A stretch of 64,000 bases of DNA from Kitasatospora cheerisanensis KCTC 2395 (GTDB taxonomy: Bacteria > Actinomycetota > Actinomycetes > Streptomycetales > Streptomycetaceae): positions 1,173,695 to 1,237,694 of the forward strand of contig NZ_KK853997.1 of assembly GCF_000696185.1 (NCBI RefSeq), given 5' to 3'. Below the pieces are notes generated by a model. It was given only the letters and a program-made list of their open reading frames with translations. It was not told the DNA's origin and searched no databases. The position numbers and the translations under genes are program-made. Below, piece after piece: positions 8,902 through 18,296 of the stretch; within the stretch, counting starts at the first letter, position 1, and each line of letters opens with the position of its first letter.

Positions 8902-9585
8902 TCAGCCCTCGACCCGGATCAGGGTGAAGCCGTCGTAGCCGCGACTGCCGACGGTCTGCACGGTGGTGGCGTCCAGCCGCTTGTCGCCGGCGATCAGCTC
9001 GTGCAGCTGCTGGACGCCGCGGACGGCCGCGTCGGTGCTCTGCTCGTCGGCGAGTTCGCCGTCGCGCACCACGTTGTCGACCACGAACACCGAGCCGGGC
9101 CGGGTGAGGGCCAGCGAGGCCTCGACGTAGTGCGGGATGTTGGCCTTGTCGGCGTCGACGAAGACCAGGTCGTACGGTTCGACGCCCTCCTCGGTGAGCT
9201 GCCGCAGGGTGTCGCGGGCCGCGCCGATCCGGACCTCGACGCGGTCGCCGAGGCCGGCCCGCTCCAGGTTGGCGACGGCGACCTCGGCGTGCGCCGGGTC
9301 GAGTTCCAGCGTGGTCAGGGTGCCGTCGGCGGGCAGTGCGCGGGCCAGCCAGATCGCGCTGTAGCCGGCCAGCGTGCCGATCTCCAGGATCCGCCGGGCG
9401 CCCTGCATGCGGGCCAGCAGGTTCAGCAGCTTGCCCTGGTTGGCGGCCACCGCGATCTGCGGTAGCCCGGCCCGGTCGGCGGCCTCGACGGCCGCGTCCA
9501 GCACCTCGTCCTCGCCGATCAGCCGGGCGGCGACGTAGTCGTCCACCGCGGTCCACAGCTGCATCGGGTTCTCCTGCACGGTCAT
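8902..9585 (-). CDS. Class I SAM-dependent O-methyltransferase (caffeoyl-CoA type)
   Basis: 227 residues; ATG 9585 follows GGAGGTGGGGA. The SAM-binding strand and loop are clear: RRILEIGTLAGYSAIWLARAL, then LTTLELDPAHAEVA (acidic residue that holds the ribose), and DLVFVDADKANIPHYVE, the metal-binding Asp block of the cation-dependent OMT family (Methyltransf_3). It should methylate a catechol-type or related hydroxyl group. In streptomycetes such proteins are common in both primary metabolism and secondary pathways; the coupled oxidoreductase suggests a small-molecule substrate, but it is not known which. Confidence 0.9.
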   Translation of the reverse strand: MTVQENPMQLWTAVDDYVAARLIGEDEVLDAAVEAADRAGLPQIAVAANQGKLLNLLARMQGARRILEIGTLAGYSAIWLARALPADGTLTTLELDPAHAEVAVANLERAGLGDRVEVRIGAARDTLRQLTEEGVEPYDLVFVDADKANIPHYVEASLALTRPGSVFVVDNVVRDGELADEQSTDAAVRGVQQLHELIAGDKRLDATTVQTVGSRGYDGFTLIRVEG

Positions 9586-9656
9586 TCCCCACCTCCGTGA
9601 TCGCTTGGCGGTGCGACCCTACTCCCTGCCCCGCGTCCGGTGGCCCCGAACACGAC

Positions 9657-9690
9657 GAGACCGCCGCGTCCTCGGGGACGCGGCGGTCTC
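9657..9690. terminator. 15-bp hairpin between DedA gene end and O-methyltransferase start
   Basis: A perfect stem GAGACCGCCGCGTCC (9657-9671) pairs with 9676-9690 around a TCGG tetraloop. It lies 45 bp downstream of the DedA stop and should stop minus-strand transcripts before the methyltransferase promoter. No U-run follows, which is usual in actinobacteria. Confidence 0.75.
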
Positions 9691-9734
9691 GATCGGGCTC
9701 TCGACCGCGGTCCGAACCGGGGTCTCGCCGGCGG

Positions 9735-10400
9735 TCAGTCGGTGAGCGTCTCGGCGAGCGGCTCGCCGCTCTTGCCGCCGGACTGCTCGGGGTGCGCGGC
9801 GCGCGACTTCTTCGCCCGCCACTTGAGCACCAGCGCCGAGCCGACGCCGAACACGGCGGCCGCGCCGAGGCCGATGTACGAGGCGCCCTTCAGGTACTCC
9901 TCGGCGACCTTGCCGACCTGGTAGACCAGCAGCGTGGTGCCGCCCGCCCAGACCACGCCGCCCAGCACGTTGGCGATCAGGAACTTCCAGTACGGCATCC
10001 GCAGGGTGCCGGCCAGCGGGCCCGCGAAGATCCGCAGCAGCGCGATGAAGCGGCCGAAGAAGACCGCCCACATGCCCCAGCGGTGGAACGCCCGCTCGGC
10101 GGTGGCCAGATGGTCCGGTCCGAAGTGCTTGGGGAAGCGGCGGCCGAGTTTCTCGAACAGCGGCCGTCCGCCCTTGTGGCCGATCGCGTAGCCGATCGAG
10201 TCGCCGATGATGGCGCCGGCGATCGCGCAGCCGGCGACGCCCCACGGGCTGACGATGCCCTTGGCGGCGAGCAGCGCGGAGGAGACCAGGGCGATCTCTC
10301 CGGGCAGCGGGATGCCGAGGCTCTCCAGGCCGATGATCAGTCCGATGATCACGTACACCGAGGTCGGCGGAACGCTCTCGATCCACTGGTCGAGGTGCAA
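9735..10400 (-). CDS. DedA family membrane protein
   Basis: 221 residues if started at TTG 10400, which has GGAGG nine bases upstream; the frame is open further upstream but that part is Arg/Pro-rich and unlike the family. The DedA/SNARE-associated domain shows GLIIGLESLGIPLPGEIAL near the N-terminus, then GDSIGYAIGHKGG and the conserved FFGRFIALLRIFAGPLAGTLRMPYWKF, followed by a C-terminal TM segment. DedA proteins are inner-membrane lipid scramblase/flippase-like transporters linked to undecaprenyl phosphate or phosphatidylethanolamine handling and to membrane homeostasis. The short charged tail (KSRAAHPEQSGGKSGE) is cytoplasmic. Confidence 0.9.
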   Translation of the reverse strand: MHLDQWIESVPPTSVYVIIGLIIGLESLGIPLPGEIALVSSALLAAKGIVSPWGVAGCAIAGAIIGDSIGYAIGHKGGRPLFEKLGRRFPKHFGPDHLATAERAFHRWGMWAVFFGRFIALLRIFAGPLAGTLRMPYWKFLIANVLGGVVWAGGTTLLVYQVGKVAEEYLKGASYIGLGAAAVFGVGSALVLKWRAKKSRAAHPEQSGGKSGEPLAETLTD

Positions 10401-10741
10401 GGCGGAGTACCTCCGTCGGGGCAGGAACAGTCGGGCAGGAACAGGCGGGCAGGGACGGGCGGCCGGCGCGCGGGCGGCGCACGGGAAAGCTTCGGTAAAG
10501 AGCCGAGGCCGGGCCAGCCTAGCCGCTCCCGGCGCGCACGCCGAGCGTCTCCCCCGGCCGCCCTCGGCGGCCGCTTCCACCGGGTTCCCCACCCGCTCAC
10601 CCGCTCTGGATCCAACTCCCGACCCGGCCCGGTTCGTTCCCGGTCCGCGGGTGACGTTCGGCGCACCCGCCGGGCCTGTTCCCGAGCCCCGGGCGGACCC
10701 CATACTCCGTCACCGGACAGCACGGATCTCGGGGAGGAACC
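10401..10741. other. 341-bp divergent intergenic region (DedA / aldo-keto reductase)
   Basis: No gene is supported. The interval is GC-rich with G-rich repeats next to the DedA start (GGGCAGG copies around 10420-10460). A TANNNT-like hexamer on the minus strand (TAGGCT near 10520) and a plus-strand stretch CCCATACTCCGT near 10700 are possible -10 elements of the two divergent genes. GGGGAGG precedes the reductase ATG. Confidence 0.5.
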
Positions 10742-11644
10742 ATGACCACGGCAGCGGCGGCGGCAGGCACCTGGCGGCTCGGCGACCTGACGGTGAACCG
10801 GCTCGGCTACGGCGCGATGCGGCTCACCGGCAACGGCATGATGGGCAACTCGGACGGCCCGCCGATCGACCGCGAGCACGCCGTCCGGCTGCTGCTCACC
10901 GCGTTCGAGCAGGGCGTGGACCACGTCGACACGGCGTCCTTCTACTTCTCGCCGCTGCGCTCCGCCAACGAGTTGATCAACCGGGCGCTCGCCTCCTGGC
11001 GCGGGCCCGCGGTGACGGTGGTCAGCAAGGTCGGCCCGGGGCGCGCCCCGTCCGGCGAGTGGCTGACCATGGCGCGGCCGGACGAGCTGCGCGGCCAGGT
11101 CGAGGAGAACCTGCGCCAGCTCGGCCGGGACTGCCTGGACGTGGTCAACCTGCGCCGCAACGGGCCGGACTGCGACTCGGTGGCCGAGCACTTCGGCGCG
11201 CTCGCCGAGCTGCGGGAGGCCGGGCTGGTCCGGCACCTGGGGCTGTCCAACGTCCGGGCCGAGCACGTCCGGGAGGCGCGGGAGATCGCGCCGGTGGTGT
11301 GCGTGCAGAACTCCTTCGGCCTGGACTGGCGGCGGGCGGAGGAGAACGGGGTGCTCGGCCTCTGCGCCGAACTGGGCATCGCCTTCGTCCCGTTCTTCGC
11401 CATCTCCGGCCTGCACCGGGAGGCCGCGGCGGCCGCCGAGCGGGACCGCCGGGTCGCCGCGGTGGCCGCCGAACTGGACGCCACCCCGGCGCAGGTCCGC
11501 CTCGCCTGGACGCTGCACCGCGGCCCGCACGTCCTCGCCATCCCGGGCACCGTGAACCCCGCCCACCTGGCCGAGAACCTGGCCGCGGCGGCGCTGCGCC
11601 TGACGGACGCTCAGCTCGCGCTGCTGGACGGCCCCACCGGCTGA
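10742..11644 (+). CDS. Aldo/keto reductase
   Basis: 300 residues after GGGGAGGAACC. The (alpha/beta)8 barrel of the AKR superfamily is recognisable: LGYGAMRLTG near the N-terminus, DHVDTASFYFSP (catalytic Asp and Tyr), VVSKVGPG (catalytic Lys), HLGLSNVRAEHV, and the NADPH-phosphate loop near the C-terminus (LAIPGTVNPAHLAENLAAA). The usual catalytic His region reads VVNLRRNGPD, so the His is absent, as in a subset of streptomycete AKRs. It should reduce an aldehyde or ketone with NADPH. It is convergent with the ADP-ribosylglycohydrolase gene; the two stops are almost adjacent. Confidence 0.9.
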   Translation: MTTAAAAAGTWRLGDLTVNRLGYGAMRLTGNGMMGNSDGPPIDREHAVRLLLTAFEQGVDHVDTASFYFSPLRSANELINRALASWRGPAVTVVSKVGPGRAPSGEWLTMARPDELRGQVEENLRQLGRDCLDVVNLRRNGPDCDSVAEHFGALAELREAGLVRHLGLSNVRAEHVREAREIAPVVCVQNSFGLDWRRAEENGVLGLCAELGIAFVPFFAISGLHREAAAAAERDRRVAAVAAELDATPAQVRLAWTLHRGPHVLAIPGTVNPAHLAENLAAAALRLTDAQLALLDGPTG

Positions 11645-11646
11645 GC

Positions 11647-12579
11647 TCAGCCGGCCGACACCCACTCCGGGAGGGCCTCGCGGCGGCGGAGCCAGTCGGC
11701 GGGGACGCCGGCCAGGCCGGTGCGGGCGGCGACCACGCCGCCGGTGATGGCGCAGGTGGTGTCGACGTCGCCGAGGCCCTCGGCGGTGGTCCACAGCGCG
11801 TCGGTGAGGCTGTCCAGGTGGTGGGCGGCGGACCACAGCGCGAACGGGACGGTGTCGGAGGCGCGGATCCGCTGCCCGTTGCCGAGCAGGTCGGCGGCGC
11901 GCCACGGCGCCGTCCCGGGCGAGAGGGCGACGGCGGCGAGCACGCCGTCGCGGATCGCCCCGTCCGGGGTGCGGGCGGCGACCTCGCGCAGCAGGTCCGC
12001 GCCGCCCGGGCCCTCGCCGGGCAGCCGGCCGCGGGCGGCGAGCGCGGCGGCGACCGCGACGGCGACGGCTCCGGCGACGCCCTCGGGGTGGGTGTGGGTG
12101 ACCTCGGCGGACCAGCCGGCCTGTTCGACGGCCTCGTCGAGGTCCTCGGCGAACCAGGCGCCGAGCGGGGCGACCCGCATGGCGGCGCCGTTGCCCAGGC
12201 TGCCCTGCCCGTCGAAGAGTTCGCGGGCCTCGGTGGCCCACCGCTCGGGGTGCTCGGCGAGGACGGGCAGCAGCCGGATCATGCCGTGGCCGTAGCCGCG
12301 GGCCGGGTCGGCGAGGAAGGTGGCGCCGAACATCGCGGCCAGCTGGGTGCGGTTGATGCCGTCCTGGTCGATCAGGGCGCGGTGGACGGCGAGCGCCATC
12401 GCGGTGTCGTCCGTCCAGTGCCAGTGCGGTTCCTCGGGCGTCCGGCGGGCCTTGATCTGCTCGATCGCCTCGGCGGGCGGGCGGAACCGCTTGAACCAGC
12501 GTTCGCCGAAGGCGTCGCCGAGCGCCACCCCCTCCAGGGCGTCGCGCGCAGCCTGCCGGGCGGTGGTGGTGGTCGTCAT
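11647..12579 (-). CDS. ADP-ribosylglycohydrolase family protein
   Basis: About 310 residues. Motifs of the ARH/DraG family are present: GVALGDAFGERWF at the N-terminus, the Mg-binding HWTDDTAMALAV block (Thr-Asp-Asp), GSLGNGAAMRVAPLG and near the C-terminus LGDVDTTCAITGGVVA, which supplies the remaining metal ligands. The enzyme should remove ADP-ribose from a protein or small molecule. Two ATG codons are possible, 12588 and 12579; the second has AGGA at a better distance and gives the MTTTTT start. It is convergent with the aldo/keto reductase. Confidence 0.88.
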   Translation of the reverse strand: MTTTTTARQAARDALEGVALGDAFGERWFKRFRPPAEAIEQIKARRTPEEPHWHWTDDTAMALAVHRALIDQDGINRTQLAAMFGATFLADPARGYGHGMIRLLPVLAEHPERWATEARELFDGQGSLGNGAAMRVAPLGAWFAEDLDEAVEQAGWSAEVTHTHPEGVAGAVAVAVAAALAARGRLPGEGPGGADLLREVAARTPDGAIRDGVLAAVALSPGTAPWRAADLLGNGQRIRASDTVPFALWSAAHHLDSLTDALWTTAEGLGDVDTTCAITGGVVAARTGLAGVPADWLRRREALPEWVSAG

Positions 12580-12644
12580 ACGGGTCATCCTGGCACCCGT
12601 TCCGCCGCCTCCCCACCGGATTTCCGCCGCTGCCCGACGGGCCG

Positions 12645-13472
12645 TCAGATCTTCAGGAACTCGAGCAGGTCCTGCTGGAAGCGGTCCTTGTCACCGGCCA
12701 CCATCGCCAGGCCGTGCGAGCCGCCCTCGTACACCTTGAGCTCCGCGCCGGGGACGAGGGCGGCGGCCTTCCGGCCGGTGGTGTCGATCGGGACGATCTG
12801 GTCGTCGTCGCCGTGCACCACCAGCAGCGGGACGTCGAACTTCTTCAGGTCGGCGTGGAAGTCGGTGTGTCCGAACGCGTCGACGCACGCGACGGCGCCC
12901 TGGACGGTCTGCGACTGCGCCATGTGCCAGAAGGCGTCCAGGTTGCCCTGGGTGGCGCGGCTGTTCATGCGGTTGGCGGAGAAGAAGGCGACGGCGGTGT
13001 CCTTCCAGAACTGGGAGCGTTCGCGCAGGATGCCGGCCTTCAGCTCCTCGAAGGTGCTGTCGGGCACGCCGCCGGGGTTGTCGGGGCCCTGTCCCATCAG
13101 CGGGGTGACGGCGGAGAGCAGGACGGCGGACCTCACCCGGGAGGTGCCGTGCCGGCCGATGTAGCGGGCGAGTTCGCCGCCGCCCATGGAGTGCGCGACG
13201 AGTGTGACGTCCCGCAGGTCGAGGCTGGTGAGCAGGTCGTTGAGGTCGTCGGCGAAGGTGTCGAAGTCGTAGCCGTCCCAGACCGGGGTGGACCGGCCGT
13301 GGCCGCGCCGGTCGTGGGCGATGCCGCGGTACCCGGCGTCGGCGACGGCCTTCAGCTGGTCCTGCCAGGCGTCGCCGTTGAGCGGCCAGCCGTGCAGGAA
13401 GACCACGGGGCGGCCGCGGCCCCAGTCCTTGTAGTACAGCTCCACGCCGTCGCGGGTCGTGCAGGAGGGCAT
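12645..13472 (-). CDS. Alpha/beta hydrolase, non-heme chloroperoxidase-like
   Basis: 275 residues from ATG 13472. The fold is clear: VVFLHGWPLNGDAWQDQL with the HG oxyanion motif, then GIAHDRRGHGRS, and the nucleophile elbow VAHSMGGGELAR with catalytic Ser. The acid lies in LLVVHGDDDQIVPID and the His in GGSHGLAMV. The GRGRPVVFLHGWP and AHDRRGHGRS sequences are typical of the cofactor-free haloperoxidase/esterase group. It probably hydrolyses an ester, with perhydrolase side activity usual in the family. It follows 57 bp behind the ADP-ribosylglycohydrolase gene on the same strand order, so the two could share a transcript. Confidence 0.9.
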   Translation of the reverse strand: MPSCTTRDGVELYYKDWGRGRPVVFLHGWPLNGDAWQDQLKAVADAGYRGIAHDRRGHGRSTPVWDGYDFDTFADDLNDLLTSLDLRDVTLVAHSMGGGELARYIGRHGTSRVRSAVLLSAVTPLMGQGPDNPGGVPDSTFEELKAGILRERSQFWKDTAVAFFSANRMNSRATQGNLDAFWHMAQSQTVQGAVACVDAFGHTDFHADLKKFDVPLLVVHGDDDQIVPIDTTGRKAAALVPGAELKVYEGGSHGLAMVAGDKDRFQQDLLEFLKI

Positions 13473-13616
13473 GCGGGTCTCCGTTCCGGGGCCGGGGCCG
13501 GCCGGCGGCGCCGGCGGCTTCGACGGGCCCGCGCGTCCGGGGACGGCGCGCGCCCAGCCCATCAAGGCACAGCCGGCCCCGGCGCGCACGGCGGCGGGCC
13601 GGGGCCGGACGCACCG

Positions 13617-14240
13617 TCAGCTCTTCGGCGGCACCGGCCGGTTCAGGACGGCTCCACGCAGTACAGCGCGGCCCTGACCCGCTCGGGTCTCGGCGAGCCG
13701 GGCGACGGACCAGTGTTCGAGCCGGGCGGGCTTCCAGATTCCGGCGGTGGGCAGGGTCGGGCCCCGGTCCCAGCCGAAGCTGCTGGCCGTCTTGCGGAGG
13801 TACTGGAACGGCTCCGGGTACGCGTTCGGCCGCTCGCCGACCAGTCCGCGCACCCGCTCGGCCTCGGTGCACGCGCTGGTGAAACGGACCGTCAACTCGC
13901 CCGTCAGGCCGGTCGCGTCGAAGCGGTGGCGGCGGTGCATGGTGCGGGTGGTGCCGAGTTCCGTGCCGCCGAGGGTGACGGTGGCGACGGTGTCCAGGCC
14001 GTCGAAGACCAGGTCGGTGCGCTCGTGCTCGCTGCCGTGCGCGGGCAGGTCGAGCGTGTAGGTCCAGTCCTGCCGGCCGACCCGGGCCACCTCCAGCTCG
14101 TTGGCGTTCAGGTACGGGTCCGGTATCAGGCCGGCGGCCAGCAGGTCGGTGTGGACGCAGCCCGGGACCGTCGCGGGCACCGGCTCCCCGTCGTGGTGCA
14201 GGCTCCAGCCCTGGTCGAGCGGGGTGGTGCCCTTCGTCCG
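13617..14240 (-). pseudogene. Beta-mannosidase (GH2) N-terminal remnant
   Basis: About 200 codons match only the N-terminal sugar-binding domain of GH2 beta-mannosidases: LDQGWSLHHDGEPVPATVPG, VHTDLLAAGLIPDPYL, then YPEPFQYLRKTASSFGWDRGP and GIWKPARLEHW. Complete enzymes have about 800 residues with the catalytic Glu pair far downstream; here the frame leaves the family after ARLAETR and stops at 13617. No good start codon lies ahead of the LDQGW block either. The remnant lies directly downstream of the GH5 mannanase, whose products beta-mannosidase would have cleaved, so this is probably a decayed mannan-degradation gene. An assembly gap or deletion is an alternative. Confidence 0.8.
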
Positions 14241-14376
14241 GCAGCTCCTCGGTGGCAGGTGTGCGGCGCGAGCGGCCCCGTAACCCCGCCCGGAAGGGCG
14301 TGTGCACGAACCGGTTCGGCTGCCGCCCGCCCCGCCCCGCCGGGCGGGGCGGGGCAGGTCGCGGCCCGATCGGCCG

Positions 14377-16047
14377 TCAGTACGTGGTGCAGGCCGAGCC
14401 GTTCAGCGTGAACGCGGCCGGCACGCCGTTGGTGCCGGCCGTGGAGCTGCCGCTGAAGCCGAAGGCGACGCTGCCGCCGGCCGGGATCACCGTGTTGTAC
14501 CCGCTCGGGTTGCTCGCGGTGACCTGCTTGCCGGACTGCGTGCCCACCGCGTTCCACATGTTCGTGACCTGCTGGGCGCCGGGGAAGGAGAACACCAGCT
14601 TCCAGCCGTTGACGGCGCTGCTGCCGGTGTTCTTGATCGTGACGTCCCCGTTGAAGCCGCTGCCCCAGTCCGCGAGTCCGTAGTGCACCGCGCAACTCCC
14701 GTTCGGCGCGGGGCTGCTGGCGCTCGGGCTCGGGCTGCCGCTGGGGCTGCTGCTCGGGCTGCTGCTGGGGCTCGGGCTCGCGCTGGCCGACGGGCCGGGG
14801 CTGGAAGTGCCGCCGCCCAGGCCGGACTTGGCGCGCATCCGGTCCGAGTGGGCGCGGAACACGGAGAGTTCGGCCGCCCCGGACTGCACGCCGAACTTGC
14901 CGTCCACGTTGCTGTCCTCGTACCACCAGAAGGCGCTGCCGTCGCCGCCGGCCGCCTCGAAGTCCGGGTAGAGCTGCGACCACCAGGCTGACCGGTCCAC
15001 CCCGTTCACGTTGAACTCGCCCAGGAAGAACGGCTTTCCGACCTTGTCGTGCGAGTCGGAGATCCAGGCCCGGATCAGCGTCTTGGTCTGGTCGACGCTC
15101 AGGTTGGCCCAGGACTCGGTCGGGTACGGGTGCGCCGAGGTGTAGTCCAGGTACGGCGACTGCTGCACGTAGACGAACGGGTTGCCCTCGTTGCCGCCGA
15201 AGCCGTACGCGCTGCCGTGGCCCTCCAGTCCGGCGCCCAGCAGGTGCTTGGAGTCGATGGACTTGACGTACGCGCCCATCTCGTCGACCCAGGCGCGCAG
15301 CGTGGTGCCGTTGAGGTTCTCGGCAGCGCTCTGGTCCTGGTAGCGCGGCTCGTTCATCAGGTCCCAGGCGAAGATGGTCGGGTCGTCCTTGTACTTGACG
15401 CCGCTGTAGTGGTTGACCCGGTTGAGCGCGTAGTTCAGGTAGTTCTTGTACGAGGTGAAGCAGCCCGGGCAGCGGGTCTTGTCGAAGAACGCGGCCCGGC
15501 CGGGCTGTCCGCCGGTCAGGCCCTCCCACTGGAGGCGGGTGTCGATGCCGCCGTACGCCTCCCAGTAGTTCTCGAACACCGGGACCAGCCGCACGTTGTG
15601 GGCCTTGGCGGACTGGATGATGTAGTCGAACTCGGAGAACTCCTGCTCGTCGTAGACGCCCTTGGACTTCTCGAAGCCGTGCCAGTCCTCGTGGCTGAAC
15701 ATCCACAGCCGCAGCACGTCGATCTTGTCGGCCTGCAGGTGCGCGAACTGGGCGTCGATCCGCGCCTTGTCCATGAACTGCGTCTCGGTGTCGCCGTAAC
15801 TGCCGCCGTAGGTGAACACGTCGTAGGTGTTGGCGCCCGCGAAGTAGTACTCCTTGCCGTTCAGGCAGAAGTGGATGCCGCAGCGGGTGGCGAAGGCGTC
15901 CGCCGTGTCCGCCTGCGCGGTCCCGGCGCGGCCGACCGCGAGACCGGTGACGGCGAGGACGGCGGCGAGCAGGAACGCCAGCGGCGCGAGGCGCCCGGCG
16001 CGCGCCCCGCGTCGAACGGGCGGTCGGGGTCGGAGTCCGTGGTGCAC
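14377..16047 (-). CDS. Secreted GH5 beta-mannanase with C-terminal CBM2
   Basis: 556 residues from GTG 16047, which follows AAAGGGACAAGC. An Arg-rich N-terminus plus hydrophobic core (LAPLAFLLAAVLAVTGLAV) ends with AQA near residue 46, a secretion signal. The GH5 domain (about 50-400) starts GIHFCLNGKEYYFAGANTYD; the acid/base is Glu233 (DLMNEPRYQ) and the nucleophile Glu344 (FFLGEFNVNG). A Ser/Pro linker (about 415-455) leads to a CBM2 cellulose-binding module (about 455-556) with the paired cysteines NGSCAVHY and GSACTTY. The enzyme should cut internal beta-1,4 bonds of mannan or galactomannan on plant wall material. The beta-mannosidase remnant follows it. A TGAAACTTTCA palindrome lies about 220 bp upstream. 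Confidence 0.93.
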   Translation of the reverse strand: MHHGLRPRPPVRRGARAGRLAPLAFLLAAVLAVTGLAVGRAGTAQADTADAFATRCGIHFCLNGKEYYFAGANTYDVFTYGGSYGDTETQFMDKARIDAQFAHLQADKIDVLRLWMFSHEDWHGFEKSKGVYDEQEFSEFDYIIQSAKAHNVRLVPVFENYWEAYGGIDTRLQWEGLTGGQPGRAAFFDKTRCPGCFTSYKNYLNYALNRVNHYSGVKYKDDPTIFAWDLMNEPRYQDQSAAENLNGTTLRAWVDEMGAYVKSIDSKHLLGAGLEGHGSAYGFGGNEGNPFVYVQQSPYLDYTSAHPYPTESWANLSVDQTKTLIRAWISDSHDKVGKPFFLGEFNVNGVDRSAWWSQLYPDFEAAGGDGSAFWWYEDSNVDGKFGVQSGAAELSVFRAHSDRMRAKSGLGGGTSSPGPSASASPSPSSSPSSSPSGSPSPSASSPAPNGSCAVHYGLADWGSGFNGDVTIKNTGSSAVNGWKLVFSFPGAQQVTNMWNAVGTQSGKQVTASNPSGYNTVIPAGGSVAFGFSGSSTAGTNGVPAAFTLNGSACTTY

Positions 16048-16266
16048 GCTTGTCCCTTTCGTCCCTGGGGTGGGGTGGGGGTGCTCCTGCGGCTCCGGCG
16101 GGGCGGCACGAGGCCCCGACAGGCCCGACCGGTCGACCGAGGAAGAGGTGCGCCGACCGTACGGGCGCCCTCCGGCACTGTCAACGAGACCCGACGGCCC
16201 GTCAGGGCTCCTGCCCGGTGACGGGCTCGGAACTCGGCCGCGAGCCGGGCCCGCCGTGCCCGGCGG

Positions 16267-16277
16267 TGAAACTTTCA
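16267..16277. promoter_or_regulatory. TGAAACTTTCA palindrome between mannanase and HEAT-repeat genes
   Basis: A perfect 5-1-5 inverted repeat lies in the 285-bp divergent region. GAAAnTTTC palindromes have been described upstream of actinomycete xylanase-type genes, so this is a candidate regulatory site for the mannanase. It is 56 bp from the HEAT-gene start on the other side. Confidence 0.4.
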
Positions 16278-16332
16278 CTGTCCTGACCTGCGGATAGGGT
16301 CGTCGGCATCCGATCCCCGAGGAGCACGCCGC

Positions 16333-18152
16333 ATGCCGTCGCCGGACGAACTCGACCAGGTCGACTGGGCCGCCCTCTCGCACGCCTACGGGCCGGCCGA
16401 GGACGTCCCCGACCTGATCCGCGCCCTGTACCTGCCGGACGCGGCGGCGGTCGACGAGGCGGTGCACGACCTGTTCGGCACCGTTTACCACCAGGGCACC
16501 GTCTACCCGGCCTCCGGCCCCGCCGTGCCGTACCTGGCCCACGCCGCCCGGCACGCCACCGCCCGCCGGGCGGACCTGCTGCTGCTCCTGGCCCTGATGG
16601 CCGATCACGAACCGGACCAGGTCGGCCCGGCCCGCTGGGCCCGCAGCCCGGTGTCCGCCGTCTGCACCGAACTGACCGGCGCCCTGCCCGAGTTGCTCCC
16701 CTGCCTGGCCGACCCCGACCCGGAGGTCCGGCAGGCCGTGCTCCGGGTGGTCGCCTCCGTCGCGGACCTGCTGCCGGACCTCGACGGGACCGCCTCCCGC
16801 GTCTCCGCGCTGCACGCGTCCGACCCGGTGCCGTCCGTCCGGGCGGACGCCCTGCTGACCCTCGGTGCCCTGGGCCGCCCCGTCGCTTCTCCTCACGACG
16901 CTTCCCTGCACGACCCGCTGCCCGAAGTACGGCTGGCCGCCGCAGTGTTGCTCGCTGAGCAGGGCGGGCCGCCGTACCCGTCGGAGCTCGTCGAGATCCT
17001 GTCCGCCGACGGCGCGCGCCCGCCGTGGACCATGCCGTGGGCGGACGGCCGGGACGTGGACGCCCGGCTGACCGAACTGCTGGCCCTCGACCCGGACGCG
17101 GCGCTGACCGTCGCCGCCCGCTGGATCGCCGCCGGCGACCAGGGCACCCGGGGCTGCTGGCTGGCCGAGCGGATCGTCGAGACCTGGCGCGACCGCGAAC
17201 TCGAGGTCCTGGACCTCCTGTTGGCCGCCCTCCCGCACCAAGGCGACGGCGGCGGCGCCCGCCTGCGCACCATCGCCCACTGGATCGAGCACCTGCCCGC
17301 CCCGCACGCGGCCCTGCGCGACACCCTGCACGTCCGCGCCGCCACCTCGCCCTCCGCGCTCCTGGGCCTGCTCCGCGCCCGCGACCCCCGCGCGATCGAC
17401 CTGCTGCCGGAGGATCCGGAGCCGCACCTCCTGGCCGAGGCGGCCCGGTTGCTGCCCTCGGCGGCCGACCGGCTGGTCCCCCTGATCCGGCGTCACCTGG
17501 CCACCGCGGACCACCCCGACGCGTCCGTGATCGCCCTTCTCCCCACGCTCGGCGAGCCCGCCCGCGCCGCCGTACCCGAACTCCTGCACTGCGCACGCCA
17601 CCGCTCCGCCGTCGCCGCCGTCCGCGCCCTCCGCCGACTCGGCGTCGCCATACCCGAGCTGCTCCACTCCGAGCGCCTCGACCTGCGCCTCGCCGCCGCC
17701 GTCACCCACCACCGGCTCACCGGCGACGCCGGCCCCGCGCTCGCCGCCTTCCACGAGCTGCTCACCGCTGCACCCCAACCCTCCTGGGACCCTGCCGAGT
17801 TGGCCTCCCTCGGCCCGGCAGCCGCAGGTCTCCTCCCGCTGATCGAACCGCTCCTCACCAGCCGCCGCGCGTACCAACGCCTCGCCGCCGCCGACACCCA
17901 CCAACGCCTCACCGGCTCCCCCGACCGTGCCGTCTCCGTCCTCGCCACCCTGGTCGCCCCCGACGACCTCGGCCTCGCCGCCCTCCGCGCCCTCTCCACC
18001 AGCGGGCCCCTCCCCGACCCGCTCCGCCCCCACCTGCGCGCCCTCGCCTTCTCCCCCCACCGCCTCGCCCCGACCACCCCCTCACCCCCACCGGCGGCGG
18101 CCACACCGACCGCGAACTCCGCACCCTCGCCCTCACCCTGCTCGCCACCTGA
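16333..18152 (+). CDS. HEAT-repeat protein (single-base frameshift near 3' end)
   Basis: The protein is about 606 residues when one base is restored. ATG 16333 follows GAGGAGCACGCC. It is built of alpha-helical repeats (for example LPELLPCLADPDPEVRQAVLRVVASV), typical of HEAT/PBS-lyase-type scaffolds; no catalytic motif was seen. The N-terminus (VDWAALSHAYGPAEDVPDLIRALY) recalls HEAT proteins common in Streptomyces. As given, the frame changes at the CCCC run 18068-18071: it continues into a Pro/Ser-rich tail as far as 18300, over the start of the next gene. Adding one C there gives PLTPTGGG followed by a helical end and a stop at 18152, leaving a normal promoter gap before the next gene. Confidence 0.8.
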
Positions 18153-18296
18153 CCGGCGGCTCGGCAGGAGCCGACGGTGCCTCAATTCCCGTCTATTGCA
18201 GCCATCTCGCAGTAACCAATCCGATCATCCAGATCGTCATACTGTGCGAACGGTCCGCCATCCGGCCGGCCGTACGGCGGAGGGGAGCGGCGAGCG

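Noticed and set aside
13617..14240. Beta-mannosidase as another simple one-base frameshift
   Set aside because: Only the N-terminal domain is present; about 600 residues with the catalytic site are absent in all frames nearby.
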